Source: Regnicoccus_A sp014224355 (GTDB lineage: Bacteria; Cyanobacteriota; Cyanobacteriia; PCC-6307; Cyanobiaceae). Taken from it: 64,000 nucleotides of DNA. Below are positions 52,060 through 60,430 of this stretch, piece by piece. The stretch spans positions 992,001-1,056,000 of the forward strand of contig NZ_CP154799.1 of NCBI RefSeq assembly GCF_050920705.1, given 5' to 3'. Below the pieces are notes generated by a model. It worked only from the letters and a program-made list of their open reading frames with translations. It ran no database searches and was not told where the DNA came from. Both the position numbers and the translations under genes were made by a program. How positions within the stretch are numbered: position 1 is the first letter of the stretch; the number at the start of each line of letters is the position of its first letter.

Positions 52060-53157
52060 TCAGCCTGAGCCCTCCTCAGCCAGCTGCTCCAGCTGGATCT
52101 TCTGTTCTTGCGCCACGCAGGCGCCGATCACGTCGGCGAGCTGCCCCTGCAGCACCGGTTCGAGGGCGAAGTTGCGGCCCAGCCGGTGATCGGTGACCCG
52201 GTTGTCCTTGGCGTTGTAGGTGCGGATCTTTTCGCTGCGCTCTCCGCTGCCCACCTGGGCACGGCGGGCGGAACTCTCGGCGGCGGCGGCCTCTGCCAGT
52301 TCCCGCTCCAGAAGCTTCGCCCGCAGGATCTCCAGGGCACGCTCACGGTTCTGCAACTGTGAGCGCTCCTGGGTGCAGAAGACCCTGATGCCAGTGGGTT
52401 TGTGCAGCAGATCCACGGCTGTTTCCACCTTGTTGACGTTCTGCCCGCCGGCGCCGCCTGAGCGGGCCGTACTGATCTCGAGGTCGCCCGGATCGAGCTC
52501 GACTTCCACCGGATCGGCCTCCGGCATCACCGCCACGGTTGCGGTGGAGGTGTGCACCCGTCCCTGGGACTCTGTCGCGGGCACCCGCTGGACCCGATGC
52601 ACGCCTGCTTCGTACTTGAGCTGGCTGTAGACCCCCTCTCCGCGGATGGCCAGGATCAGTTCCTTGAAGCCGCCCAGGTCGGATTCGGAGGCACTCAGCG
52701 GCTGCACCCTCCAGCCCAGGGTCTGGGCAAAGCGTTCGTACATCCGTGCCAGATCGCCCGCCCACAGAGCGGCTTCATCCCCCCCGGTGCCGGCGCGGAT
52801 TTCCAGCATCACGCTGCGTTCATCGCGGGGGTCCCTGGGGAGCAGGGCAAGGGTGAGCTGCTGCTCGAGCTCGTCGATCTGACCCCCCAGCTCCCTGAGT
52901 TCCTCCTGGATCAGGGCATCCATCTCAGGGTCCCCCTTGCTCTGGCGGGCCAGCTGACGGCTGTCCTCCAGCTGGCCCTGGAGGCTGTGCAGGTGGCTGA
53001 GGCCCGTGGCCAGCGGTTCCAGCCGGGCCCGTTCCTTGGAGAGCCGACGCAATTCGCCGGGGTCGGCCGCCACGGCAGGATCGGCCAGCTGACGTTCCAG
53101 CACGTGGAAGGTGCGATCGGCAGCCTCAAGGCGCTGACGCAGCAGGGATGGATCCAT
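52060..53157 (-). CDS. prfA: peptide chain release factor 1
   Basis: Class I release factor for UAA and UAG, 365 residues. The recognition tripeptide is in RVPATESQGR (Pro-Ala-Thr), and the hydrolysis motif in SGGAGGQNVNKVET. The ATG at 53157 (MDPSLLRQRLEAADRTF) is the family start. It is the last gene of the ribosomal cluster and, unlike prfB, has an unbroken frame. A hairpin between rpmE and prfA may partly separate it from the ribosomal genes. Confidence 0.97.
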   Translation of the reverse strand: MDPSLLRQRLEAADRTFHVLERQLADPAVAADPGELRRLSKERARLEPLATGLSHLHSLQGQLEDSRQLARQSKGDPEMDALIQEELRELGGQIDELEQQLTLALLPRDPRDERSVMLEIRAGTGGDEAALWAGDLARMYERFAQTLGWRVQPLSASESDLGGFKELILAIRGEGVYSQLKYEAGVHRVQRVPATESQGRVHTSTATVAVMPEADPVEVELDPGDLEISTARSGGAGGQNVNKVETAVDLLHKPTGIRVFCTQERSQLQNRERALEILRAKLLERELAEAAAAESSARRAQVGSGERSEKIRTYNAKDNRVTDHRLGRNFALEPVLQGQLADVIGACVAQEQKIQLEQLAEEGSG

Positions 53158-53182
53158 GGGAGCGGGGACCAGACAGCACAAA

Positions 53183-53206
53183 GCCGGACACCCGTGGGCG
53201 TCCGGC
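53183..53206 (-). terminator. hairpin / possible terminator between rpmE and prfA
   Basis: GCCGGAC (53183-53189) pairs with GTCCGGC (53200-53206), extended by flanking AA/TT and an inner CCC/GGG. On the minus strand it is followed by TTTGTG, so the U tract is short. It may be a partial terminator or processing site after rpmE. Confidence 0.5.
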
Positions 53207-53232
53207 TTCCAAAGCGAACAAACCAGCGGGAA

Positions 53233-53499
53233 TCAGGCCTCGGCCTCGCCCTTCGCTTCTTCGCTGCTGGGCTTGGTGTTGGCGCTCTCGGTACTGCCCA
53301 TGCCGTACTTGCGCATGAAGCGGTCCACGCGCCCCTCGGTGTCGAGGATCTTCTGTGTGCCGGTGTAGAAGGGATGGTTGCCACTCCACACGTCCACGTG
53401 AAGCTCGGGCTGCGTGGAGCCGGTGGTCATCACCACCTCTCCGTTGCAGATCACCTTGGCATCGGGAAACCAGGTGGGATGGATGTCGGCCTTGGGCAT
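53233..53499 (-). CDS. rpmE: 50S ribosomal protein L31
   Basis: 88 residues. MPKADIHPTWFPDAKVICNG, then VDVWSGNHPFYTGTQKILDTEGRVDRF at about 36-62 identify L31. Only one Cys is present (in VICNG), so it is the zinc-free C-minus type. The tail (GSTESANTKPSSEEAKGEAEA, from about 68) is an acidic, low-complexity extension. Confidence 0.96.
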   Translation of the reverse strand: MPKADIHPTWFPDAKVICNGEVVMTTGSTQPELHVDVWSGNHPFYTGTQKILDTEGRVDRFMRKYGMGSTESANTKPSSEEAKGEAEA

Positions 53500-53530
53500 G
53501 GCTGGGTGGGCTGAATGGAGAGGGAAAGGA

Positions 53531-53938
53531 TCAGCGCTTGGAGAACTGGGGCGCTTTACGGGCTTTCTTCAGTCCGTACTTGCGACGCTCCTTGGCCCGG
53601 GGATCACGGCTGAGGTGACCTTCGGTCTTGAGGGGTTTGCGGTTGTCGGGGGAGAGCTCGCAGAGGGCGCGGGCAGCGCCCTGCTTGATCGCATCGGCCT
53701 GGCCGGTGAGCCCGCCGCCTTTGACGTTGACCAGCAGGTCGTACTCGGCGGAGAGCCCCAGGGTGTCGAGCGGCGACTTGACCGCGCTGAGGTAACTGGG
53801 ATTGTAGTTCAGGTAGTTGTCGCCGGGGCGGCCGTTGATCGTGATCGAGCCTGTGCCGGGAACGACACGCACACGGGCTACGGCCGTCTTACGACGACCT
53901 GTGCCCCAGTAGACGACGCGGTTGGAAGCGGTGCTCAT
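53531..53938 (-). CDS. rpsI: 30S ribosomal protein S9
   Basis: 135 residues. YWGTGRRKTAVARVRVVPG and the C-terminal KERRKYGLKKARKAPQFSKR (the tail that reaches the P site) are diagnostic. The start overlaps the rplM stop by 4 bases (ATGA), the normal L13-S9 pair. Confidence 0.97.
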   Translation of the reverse strand: MSTASNRVVYWGTGRRKTAVARVRVVPGTGSITINGRPGDNYLNYNPSYLSAVKSPLDTLGLSAEYDLLVNVKGGGLTGQADAIKQGAARALCELSPDNRKPLKTEGHLSRDPRAKERRKYGLKKARKAPQFSKR

Positions 53939-54387
53939 TGGGCGGTGGCGGAAGGATCGAGGGACAGAACCTGAGGCTGCTGGGCGGCGTGGGGGTGCTC
54001 GGCACCCTTGTACACCTTCAGCTTGCGGAACAACTGTCGGCCGAGGGCGTTGTGGGGAAGCATGCCCTTGATGGCCTTCTCGACAATCCGCTCGGGCAGG
54101 CGCGCCTGAAGAGCGGAGAAGGTTTCAGTCTTCATCCCGCCAGGACGGCCGGAGTGACGGCGGTAGATCTTCTGGCTGGCCTTGTTGCCGCTGATGCGGA
54201 TCTTGTCGGCATTGATGATGACCACGAAGTCACCGGTGTCCAGGTGGGGGGTGAAGGTGGGTTTGTTCTTGCCACGCAGCACGCTGGCCACCTCACTGGC
54301 CAGACGGCCGAGGGTCTGATTCTCGGCATCCACCAGATACCACTGGCGGTCGAGGGAATCGAGAGAGGGAACGGAGGTCTTGTTCAT
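53935..54387 (-). CDS. rplM: 50S ribosomal protein L13
   Basis: 150 residues. WYLVDAENQTLGRLASEVAS, GDFVVIINADKIRISGNK and the GMLPHNALGRQLFRKLKVYKG block are standard. Translationally coupled to rpsI. A small hairpin lies in its leader. Confidence 0.97.
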   Translation of the reverse strand: MNKTSVPSLDSLDRQWYLVDAENQTLGRLASEVASVLRGKNKPTFTPHLDTGDFVVIINADKIRISGNKASQKIYRRHSGRPGGMKTETFSALQARLPERIVEKAIKGMLPHNALGRQLFRKLKVYKGAEHPHAAQQPQVLSLDPSATAQ

Positions 54388-54417
54388 CGCACCGGCAGGC
54401 CGGATCGGAGTAAGGCA

Positions 54418-54433
54418 CCATCCCGAAGGATGG
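54418..54433 (-). promoter_or_regulatory. stable tetraloop hairpin in the rplM leader
   Basis: On the minus strand CCATCC-TTCG-GGATGG, a 6-bp stem closed by a UUCG tetraloop, about 30 bases before the rplM start and after truA. It could be part of an autoregulatory leader or a processing site. The rest of this 114-base gap shows nothing clear. Confidence 0.4.
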
Positions 54434-54501
54434 GGCTGGACAGGGGTGGAAGAGCCGTGCCGGCGGAGAGGCTCCAGCGGCGTGACGCGCAGTTCCTGAG
54501 C

Positions 54502-55440
54502 CTAAACCTTGGCCCATTGGCCCGTCTCCGGGACTCCGCTGGACGTATCCAGTGGCGAGCACGCCTCGTTGCTGTCAGACAGCGGGGGTGGGCTCAGGGA
54601 AGGAAGCTCCGGCGGATCCTGGCATTCCAGCCAGAGCCGCGGTTGGCAATCATACCAGGCTGACAGCGGAAAAGGGGATGTGGGATAGCCAACCCGCAGC
54701 AGGCAGAGCCCGTGGGCTGGGGCCGCCTCTTTCACCTCCGAGCGGGCACGCCGCCGCCAGCGGTTCTCAAATCCGTCCGGACTCAAGCGCTCCTCACCCA
54801 CGGCCACCAACTGGCCCATGATCAGGCGCACCATGCCGTACACAAAACCGCTGGCCTGGATCTCGGCCACGACCAGGTCGCCGTCACGTTCCAGACTCAC
54901 GGCCTGCACCTTGGTGCGGGCGTGGGGGCGGCGGCTGCCGGCCCGCTGGTAGGCGCTGAAATCATGGGTGCCGAGCAACCCACGCAGTGCCCGGGCCATC
55001 GCGCCCTCGTTCAGACGCCTCTGGTAGCGGTGCCAGCTCCAGGGGGAGAGGAACAGGTTGGGCCTGCGGCCGTTGTAGAGGGTGTAGCGGTAGCGGCGGT
55101 AACTGGCGGAGAAACAGGCGTGCCAGCTGGAGGGAACCACTGCGGCCGCCCTCACCCGGATGGAGGCGGGCAGCCGGCCGTTGATGGCCGCGGCCCAGCG
55201 CTGGGCGGGGATCGGTCCGCTCGCCTCAAAATGCACCACCTGGCCGGCCGCATGCACTCCGCTGTCGGTCCGTCCGGCGGCCATGGCCCGCATCGGCCGG
55301 TGCGGATCAAGGTGGGCCAGGGCCTGCTCCAGGGTCTCCTGCACACTCAGCTGCCCCGGCTGGCGCTGCCATCCACAGAAGGGATACCCCTCGTACTGCA
55401 GACAGAGGGCGATTCGACGAATCCCCTCATGCGTGGACAA
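54502..55440 (-). CDS. truA: tRNA pseudouridine(38-40) synthase
   Basis: 312 residues. The catalytic Asp is in AAGRTDSGVHAAGQV; ALCLQYEGYPFCGWQRQPG opens the domain, and HDFSAYQRAGSRRPHARTK and FVYGMVRLIMGQLVAVG are family motifs. Modifies the anticodon arm of tRNAs. The C-terminus is about 45 residues longer than E. coli TruA, Pro/Ser-rich. Lies between rplQ and rplM, a common order. Confidence 0.95.
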   Translation of the reverse strand: MSTHEGIRRIALCLQYEGYPFCGWQRQPGQLSVQETLEQALAHLDPHRPMRAMAAGRTDSGVHAAGQVVHFEASGPIPAQRWAAAINGRLPASIRVRAAAVVPSSWHACFSASYRRYRYTLYNGRRPNLFLSPWSWHRYQRRLNEGAMARALRGLLGTHDFSAYQRAGSRRPHARTKVQAVSLERDGDLVVAEIQASGFVYGMVRLIMGQLVAVGEERLSPDGFENRWRRRARSEVKEAAPAHGLCLLRVGYPTSPFPLSAWYDCQPRLWLECQDPPELPSLSPPPLSDSNEACSPLDTSSGVPETGQWAKV

Positions 55441-55469
55441 CAGGGATGCTGGAGCGAAGTCGTGGGGCG

Positions 55470-55820
55470 TCAGACCAGCTCGATGATGGCCATTTCGGCG
55501 TTGTCACCCCGGCGGGGGACAGTACGGATGATCCGGGTGTAGCCGCCGCTGCGCTCGCCGTAGCGCTCCTGCGCCTTGTCAAACAGGGAGTGAACCAGCT
55601 GCTTGTCGAAGATGTAGCCAATGGCCCGCCGACGGGCGGCCAGGCTGCCGTCCTTGGCCAGGGTGATCATCCGCTCCGCCTCATCACGCAGGGCCTTGGC
55701 GCGAGCCTTGGTGGTGGTGACACGGCCCTCGCGGATCAACTGGGTGGTGAGGCCCCGCAGGAGGGCTTTGCGTTGGTCGGCGGGACGTCCGAGCAGGGGG
55801 ACGCGGCACTGGTGTCGCAT
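55470..55820 (-). CDS. rplQ: 50S ribosomal protein L17
   Basis: 116 residues. MRHQCRVPLLGRPADQRKAL, then LTTQLIREGRVTTTKARAK and the C-terminal GGYTRIIRTVPRRGDNAEMA are diagnostic. It follows rpoA by 41 bases, the conserved pair. Confidence 0.97.
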   Translation of the reverse strand: MRHQCRVPLLGRPADQRKALLRGLTTQLIREGRVTTTKARAKALRDEAERMITLAKDGSLAARRRAIGYIFDKQLVHSLFDKAQERYGERSGGYTRIIRTVPRRGDNAEMAIIELV

Positions 55821-55861
55821 GGTTCCGGGAGAGGAAAGGAAAAGGGAGGAAACGGTGCCGC

Positions 55862-56800
55862 TCAGGCAGTGGTCCGGCTCTGGGGCAGGGAGATGCCGAT
55901 GCGCTCCAGCGCTTCGATCACCTCATCAGCCGATTTGGAGCCGAAGTTCTTGATCTCGAGGAGGTCCTCGTAGCTGAAGCCCATCAGGTCGGAGACCGAA
56001 TTGACCTGCGCACGCTTGAGGCAGTTGTAGGCCCGCACCGAGAGGTTCAGCTCCTCCAGGGGGATCTGGCTTTCAGCCGATGGCTCTGGCTCGAGGCCAG
56101 GCTCCTCGACCATGGTCAGGCTGGCCAGGGGCTGGAACAGGGCAATCAGCTGATTGGCCGCCTGGGCCATGGCGTCATCGGGAGTGATCGAGCCACTGGT
56201 GACGATCTCCAGGCGCAGGCGTTCCCGGGCCGAACCGCCTTCGCCAACAGCTGTTTCGTCGACCGTGTAGTTCACCCGTCGAACGGGCATGAACACGGCA
56301 TCGATCTGCAGCAGGTCGATGGCGCTGGTGTCTTCATGGTGGCGATCCACCGGCCGGTAGCCGACCCCACGCTCCACGTGCACCTCAAGCTCCAGGGAGT
56401 GACCTTCGGCCACAGTGGCGATCGGGCGATCGAAATCAATCACCTGAACCTGGGAGGAGAACTGAAGATCACCTGCCGAGACGCTGGCTGGACCATTGAC
56501 CACCAAGCGGCCGATCTCGAGGTCGCGGTTTCGGCTGTTGACCACGACTTCCTTGCAGTTCAGCAGGATGTCGAGGACGTCTTCACGAACGCCGGGGATG
56601 GTGGCGTACTCATGGTTGACCCCGGCGATGCGCACGGCAGTGATGGCACTGCCTTCCATGCCGCCCATCAGAACCCGGCGCAGGGCGTTCCCCAGGGTGA
56701 TGGCTTGGCCGCGGTCGAGAGGCCCGATCACGAACACACCGGTCTGGGAGCGGTCGTCGGCGATGGAATGCTCGACCCGATCGATCTGATACTGATGCAC
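55862..56800 (-). CDS. rpoA: RNA polymerase alpha subunit
   Basis: 312 residues. The N-terminal assembly domain (1 to about 228) has IGPLDRGQAITLGNALRRVL and GVREDVLDILLNCKEVV. An acidic linker (EEPGLEPEPSAES) follows, then the C-terminal DNA/activator-binding domain from about 245 with LNLSVRAYNCLKRAQVNSV and LLEIKNFGSKSADEVIEAL. Complete and unremarkable. Confidence 0.98.
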   Translation of the reverse strand: MHQYQIDRVEHSIADDRSQTGVFVIGPLDRGQAITLGNALRRVLMGGMEGSAITAVRIAGVNHEYATIPGVREDVLDILLNCKEVVVNSRNRDLEIGRLVVNGPASVSAGDLQFSSQVQVIDFDRPIATVAEGHSLELEVHVERGVGYRPVDRHHEDTSAIDLLQIDAVFMPVRRVNYTVDETAVGEGGSARERLRLEIVTSGSITPDDAMAQAANQLIALFQPLASLTMVEEPGLEPEPSAESQIPLEELNLSVRAYNCLKRAQVNSVSDLMGFSYEDLLEIKNFGSKSADEVIEALERIGISLPQSRTTA

Positions 56801-56850
56801 GGCCTGATGGTGGTGAGGAGGAACGCCGGGAGGCGGTTGGAAGCGGGGAT

Positions 56851-57243
56851 TCAGACCCGGCGACGCTTGGAGCGGCGGCAGCCGTTGTGGGGCAGGGGGG
56901 TGACATCCCGGATCAGGGTGATCTCGAGTCCGGCCACCTGCAGGGCACGGATGGCGGTTTCACGCCCGGAGCCGGGGCCACGGACCAGTACTTCGATCTG
57001 GCGCATGCCTTGCTCCAGGGCCCGGCGGCCGGCGGCCTCGGCAGCCGTCTGGGCGGCGAAGGGGGTGCCCTTGCGGGCTCCCTTGAAGCCGCTGGCCCCG
57101 GCCGACGACCAGGAGATCACCTCACCGGCGGTGTCGGTGATCGACACGATCGTGTTGTTGAAGGTGCTCTGGATGTGTGCCACGCCGTTGGGCACGTTGC
57201 GCTTGGTCTTTTTTGCGCCGGTTTTCTTGGCTGGCTTCGCCAT
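56851..57243 (-). CDS. rpsK: 30S ribosomal protein S11
   Basis: 130 residues. GVAHIQSTFNNTIVSITD, SAGASGFKGARKGTPFAAQ and the C-terminal ITLIRDVTPLPHNGCRRSKR are diagnostic. Basic N-terminus KPAKKTGAKKTKRN. Confidence 0.98.
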   Translation of the reverse strand: MAKPAKKTGAKKTKRNVPNGVAHIQSTFNNTIVSITDTAGEVISWSSAGASGFKGARKGTPFAAQTAAEAAGRRALEQGMRQIEVLVRGPGSGRETAIRALQVAGLEITLIRDVTPLPHNGCRRSKRRRV

Positions 57244-57309
57244 GGACGGGGGCCTGGTGGGGTGAGGTGGTGAGGGATCTGACCGCCGTGGTGGGGTCGG
57301 ACGGGAGAG

Positions 57310-57675
57310 TTACTTCTTCTTGCCGGCCACGGTCTTGCGGGCGCCGCGGCGGGTACGGGCATTGGTGCGGGTGCGTTGGCCACGCACGGGCAGGCCCATA
57401 CGGTGACGGCGACCCCTCAGGCAGCCGATGTCCTGGAGGCGCTTGAGGGCCATGCCCTCCTGACGACGCAGGTCGCCCTCGAGGGTGAAACTTTCGGTGG
57501 CAGCCCGCAGTTTCTGGACATCAGCGTCTTCGAGGTCCTTGACGCGGGTGTCGGGGTTGACGCCGGCTTTGGCCAGGATTTTCTGGGCACGGGTGAGCCC
57601 GATCCCGTAGACGTACGTGAGAGAAATCTCGACCCTCTTGTCACGAGGGATATCGACACCGGCAATCCGAGCCAC
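57310..57675 (-). CDS. rpsM: 30S ribosomal protein S13
   Basis: 121 residues. MARIAGVDIPRDKRVEISLT, YGIGLTRAQKILAKAGV and the C-terminal RGQRTRTNARTRRGARKTV are diagnostic. Confidence 0.98.
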   Translation of the reverse strand: MARIAGVDIPRDKRVEISLTYVYGIGLTRAQKILAKAGVNPDTRVKDLEDADVQKLRAATESFTLEGDLRRQEGMALKRLQDIGCLRGRRHRMGLPVRGQRTRTNARTRRGARKTVAGKKK

Positions 57676-57729
57676 GAAGAAAACGATTCAGTAGGGCAGA
57701 GGGAGCCCGGCCGTTGAAGGCAGGGCGGT

Positions 57730-57745
57730 GTGCCCGAAGGGGCAC
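57730..57745 (-). promoter_or_regulatory. short hairpin between rpmJ and rpsM
   Basis: GTGCCC-GAAG-GGGCAC, a 6-bp stem with a 4-base loop in the 94-base gap between rpmJ and rpsM. No U tract follows, so it is more likely a leader or processing element than a terminator. Confidence 0.35.
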
Positions 57746-57769
57746 TGGGAAAGAAGAGCTCGGCTCAGG

Positions 57770-57883
57770 TCAGCCCTGACGTTGCTTGTGCTTGGGGTTG
57801 GTGCAGATCACCATCACCCGGCCGTGGCGACGAATCACTCGGCACTTCTCACACATCTTCTTGACTGAGGCACGCACCTTCAT
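57770..57883 (-). CDS. rpmJ: 50S ribosomal protein L36
   Basis: 37-residue protein, MKVRASVKKMCEKCRVIRRH then GRVMVICTNPKHKQRQG. The Cys-x2-Cys, Cys and His set (C11, C14, C27, H32) is the zinc-binding C-plus form. It lies between adk and rpsM, as in other cyanobacteria; infA is not found beside it. Confidence 0.97.
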   Translation of the reverse strand: MKVRASVKKMCEKCRVIRRHGRVMVICTNPKHKQRQG

Positions 57884-57928
57884 GGGCGGCGGCTCTCCAT
57901 TTTGCAAACAGCTACCGTATCACAAGGG

Positions 57929-58477
57929 TCAACCCAGGATGCTGCTGATTCTGGAGGCCACCGCCTCCACCGATCCTTCGGCCTCCACCTCCCGGATCAG
58001 GCCCAGGTTGCGGTAGAAGGCGATCAAGGGCGCGGTCTGCTCACGATAGACCTCCAGACGGTGGCGGATCACCGCTTCGTTGTCGTCCTCGCGGCCTCGG
58101 CTGAGCAGGCGCTGCAGAAGGATTCCGTCGTCGAGCTGGAGCAGGATCACGTGCTGGATCGGCTTCTGCAGTTCGTCGAGCAGCTCGCCGAGGGCTTCGG
58201 CCTGGGCCAGGTTGCGGGGAAAGCCATCCAGCAGCCAGCCACCGTCATGGCCGAGCAGGCGGGCCCGCACGATCGCCAGCACAAGTGCGTCGCTCACCAG
58301 CTCACCCCGTGACATCACGGCCTGGGCTTCGGCTCCCAGCTCCGTTCCCGCCTGCACTTCCGCCCGCAGCAGGTCGCCTGTGGAGAGGTGGAGCAGCTGG
58401 CGACCTTCGGCCAGCTGCTGGGCCTGGGTGCCCTTGCCGGCGCCGGGGGGGCCGAGGAAGAGAAGACGGTCGGACAT
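57929..58477 (-). CDS. adk: adenylate kinase
   Basis: 182 residues, the short form without a zinc/LID insertion. The P-loop FLGPPGAGKGTQAQ is at about 6-19, then LSTGDLLRAEV, LLDGFPRNLAQAEAL and a short lid with GREDDNEAVIRHRLEVY. Balances ATP, ADP and AMP. Encoded between secY and rpmJ. Confidence 0.97.
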   Translation of the reverse strand: MSDRLLFLGPPGAGKGTQAQQLAEGRQLLHLSTGDLLRAEVQAGTELGAEAQAVMSRGELVSDALVLAIVRARLLGHDGGWLLDGFPRNLAQAEALGELLDELQKPIQHVILLQLDDGILLQRLLSRGREDDNEAVIRHRLEVYREQTAPLIAFYRNLGLIREVEAEGSVEAVASRISSILG

Positions 58478-58522
58478 GACGGGTGAGGGCGTCTGGGAAT
58501 GGCGGCCAGGGGCTGGAGGAGA

Positions 58523-59839
58523 TCACTCCCGCACCATGCCCTCATAGCGCTGGGAGATCACGTAGGTCTGCACCTGTTTGGCGGTGTCGATGGCGACACC
58601 GACCAGAATCAGCAGGGAGGTGGCACCCAGACCCTGGAAGGTGCGCACCTGGGTGGCTCCTTCCACGGCGGAGGGAATGATCGCCACCGCCCCCAGGAAG
58701 AGACCACCCAGCAGGGTCAGTCGGTTCTGCACACCGCTGAGGTACTGGGCGGTGGCGGAGCCTGGCCTGACACCGGGAATGGCCACACCCCCTCGCTTGA
58801 GGTTGGTGGCGATGTCGATCGGATTGATCGTGAGCGAGGCATAGAAGAGGGAGAAGCCACAGATCAGCGCAAAGAAGATCAGGGCATAGAGCCAGGGGGT
58901 GCTGCTGTTGGGGTTGAGGTAACCGGCCAGCTGGATCAGCCAGGGAGCCCTGGTGATGTTGGCGATGGTCAGGGGCAGGAAGACGACAGCGGAAGCGAAG
59001 ATGATGGGCATCACGCCACCGGCGTTCAGCTTGAGCGGCAGGTAGCTCTGGCGACTGGCGAGAGCCGCCTGGCCTGCCTGACGCTTGGCGCTCACGATCG
59101 GGATGCGCCGGCTGCCCTCCTGCACGAAGATGATCCCCACGATCGTGACCAGGAAGATCAGGACGAGCACCACGATGCCGCCGATGGTGGCCCGGTCACC
59201 ACTCTCGGCGAGCTTCACGGTGGAGCCGAGCGCCCTCGGCAGGGTGGCCACGATGTTCACGAAGATCACCAGCGAGGCGCCTTGGCCGATCCCCCGCTCG
59301 GTGATCACTTCACTGATCCACATCACCACCATCGCGCCGGTGACGAGCGCCAGGGTGGTCTGGATCACGAACACCGGTACCGGAATGCCGGGGAGGGCGT
59401 ACTGGCGAAGGATCAGGGCAAAGACGGTGCTCTGAAGAAGGCCCCAGCCCAGGGCCACATAACGGGTGATCTGGGCGATCTTGCGTCTCCCGGCTTCCCC
59501 TTCGTTCTTCTGGAGATCCTCCAGTTGGGGCAGGGCGGCTGTAAGCAGCTGCAGGATGATCGATGCGTTGATGAACGGCAGGATCCCGAGGGCGAACACC
59601 CCGAGGGTGGAGATCCCTCCGCCGGTGAAGATGTCGAGGAAGCCGATCAGCTGGCCACCCTGCTGAATGAACTGCTGAAAGGCCACCCGATCGATGCCCG
59701 GCACGGGGATGTAGATCCCCAGACGCACAAGCAACAGCAAGCCAAGGGTGGTGAGGACCCGATCCCTCAGTCCCTTGGACTGGACCACCTGGGTGAGGAT
59801 TTCCGCGGCACTGGGGTTGCGGCCCCGGCTGACGAGCAT
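58523..59839 (-). CDS. secY: preprotein translocase subunit SecY
   Basis: Channel subunit of the Sec translocon, about 438 residues with ten membrane helices. ILTQVVQSKGLRDRVLTTLG opens it; GIYIPVPGID, the plug-region FALGILPFINASIILQLL and the cytoplasmic RGGVAIPGVRPG loop are conserved. The start is ATG 59839 (MLVSRGRNPSAAEI); the frame remains open 34 codons upstream but that part does not look coding. It serves thylakoid and plasma membranes. Confidence 0.97.
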   Translation of the reverse strand: MLVSRGRNPSAAEILTQVVQSKGLRDRVLTTLGLLLLVRLGIYIPVPGIDRVAFQQFIQQGGQLIGFLDIFTGGGISTLGVFALGILPFINASIILQLLTAALPQLEDLQKNEGEAGRRKIAQITRYVALGWGLLQSTVFALILRQYALPGIPVPVFVIQTTLALVTGAMVVMWISEVITERGIGQGASLVIFVNIVATLPRALGSTVKLAESGDRATIGGIVVLVLIFLVTIVGIIFVQEGSRRIPIVSAKRQAGQAALASRQSYLPLKLNAGGVMPIIFASAVVFLPLTIANITRAPWLIQLAGYLNPNSSTPWLYALIFFALICGFSLFYASLTINPIDIATNLKRGGVAIPGVRPGSATAQYLSGVQNRLTLLGGLFLGAVAIIPSAVEGATQVRTFQGLGATSLLILVGVAIDTAKQVQTYVISQRYEGMVRE

Positions 59840-59889
59840 GGCGAGAAGGGATGAGGGACGGGCTTGCGAAACGGGAGCTGCTATGGCAA

Positions 59890-59926
59890 AGCCGCCTGCA
59901 CGGCCAAGGGGCGGCGGCAGGCGGCT
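59890..59926 (-). terminator. hairpin between rplO and secY, possible attenuator
   Basis: AGCCGCCTGC (59890-59899) pairs perfectly with GCAGGCGGCT (59917-59926), a 10-bp GC-rich stem with a 17-base loop. On the minus strand it is followed by TTGCC, so only a very short U tract. It is the longest structured gap (133 bases) inside the spc operon. Confidence 0.5.
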
Positions 59927-59972
59927 GGTTGCCCGGCGCACCCCTGAAGAGCAGGGGGCGGACCGTGACCGA

Positions 59973-60425
59973 TCAGTCGATCAGCTCGCAGCTGCCACCT
60001 GCTGCCTCGATCTTGGCGCGAGCCGAGGCGGTGAAGGCGGCCGCCTCGACAGTCAGCTTCACATCCAGATCACCGCTGCCGAGGATTTTCAGCGGATGCT
60101 TGGGGCTGGTGACCAGACCGGAAGCCACGAGGGTGTCGAGGTTGACGGTGCTGCCGGCCTTGAGCCCAGAGAGCTTGGCCACGTTCAGCACGGTGAAGTG
60201 CCGGGGGTTGACCAGGGGGAAATGCTTGAGCTTCGGAATCCTGCGGTAGAGAGGCATCTGGCCGCCTTCAAAGCCTGGACGGGTGGGTCGGCCCGAGCGG
60301 GACTTCTGGCCGCGCATGCCGAACCCGCAGCTGGCGCCCTGGCCGGCGGCGATGCCGCGGCCTTTGCGCAGTTTGCGACGACGGGCACCGGTCTGGGGGG
60401 TGAGGGTGCTGAGAGAGAGGGTCAT
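59973..60425 (-). CDS. rplO: 50S ribosomal protein L15
   Basis: 150 residues. The Gly/Arg-rich start with GRGIAAGQGASCGFGMRGQKSR (about 23-44) followed by GFEGGQMPLYRRIPKLKHF identifies L15. Confidence 0.98.
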   Translation of the reverse strand: MTLSLSTLTPQTGARRRKLRKGRGIAAGQGASCGFGMRGQKSRSGRPTRPGFEGGQMPLYRRIPKLKHFPLVNPRHFTVLNVAKLSGLKAGSTVNLDTLVASGLVTSPKHPLKILGSGDLDVKLTVEAAAFTASARAKIEAAGGSCELID

Positions 60426-60430
60426 GGGGC

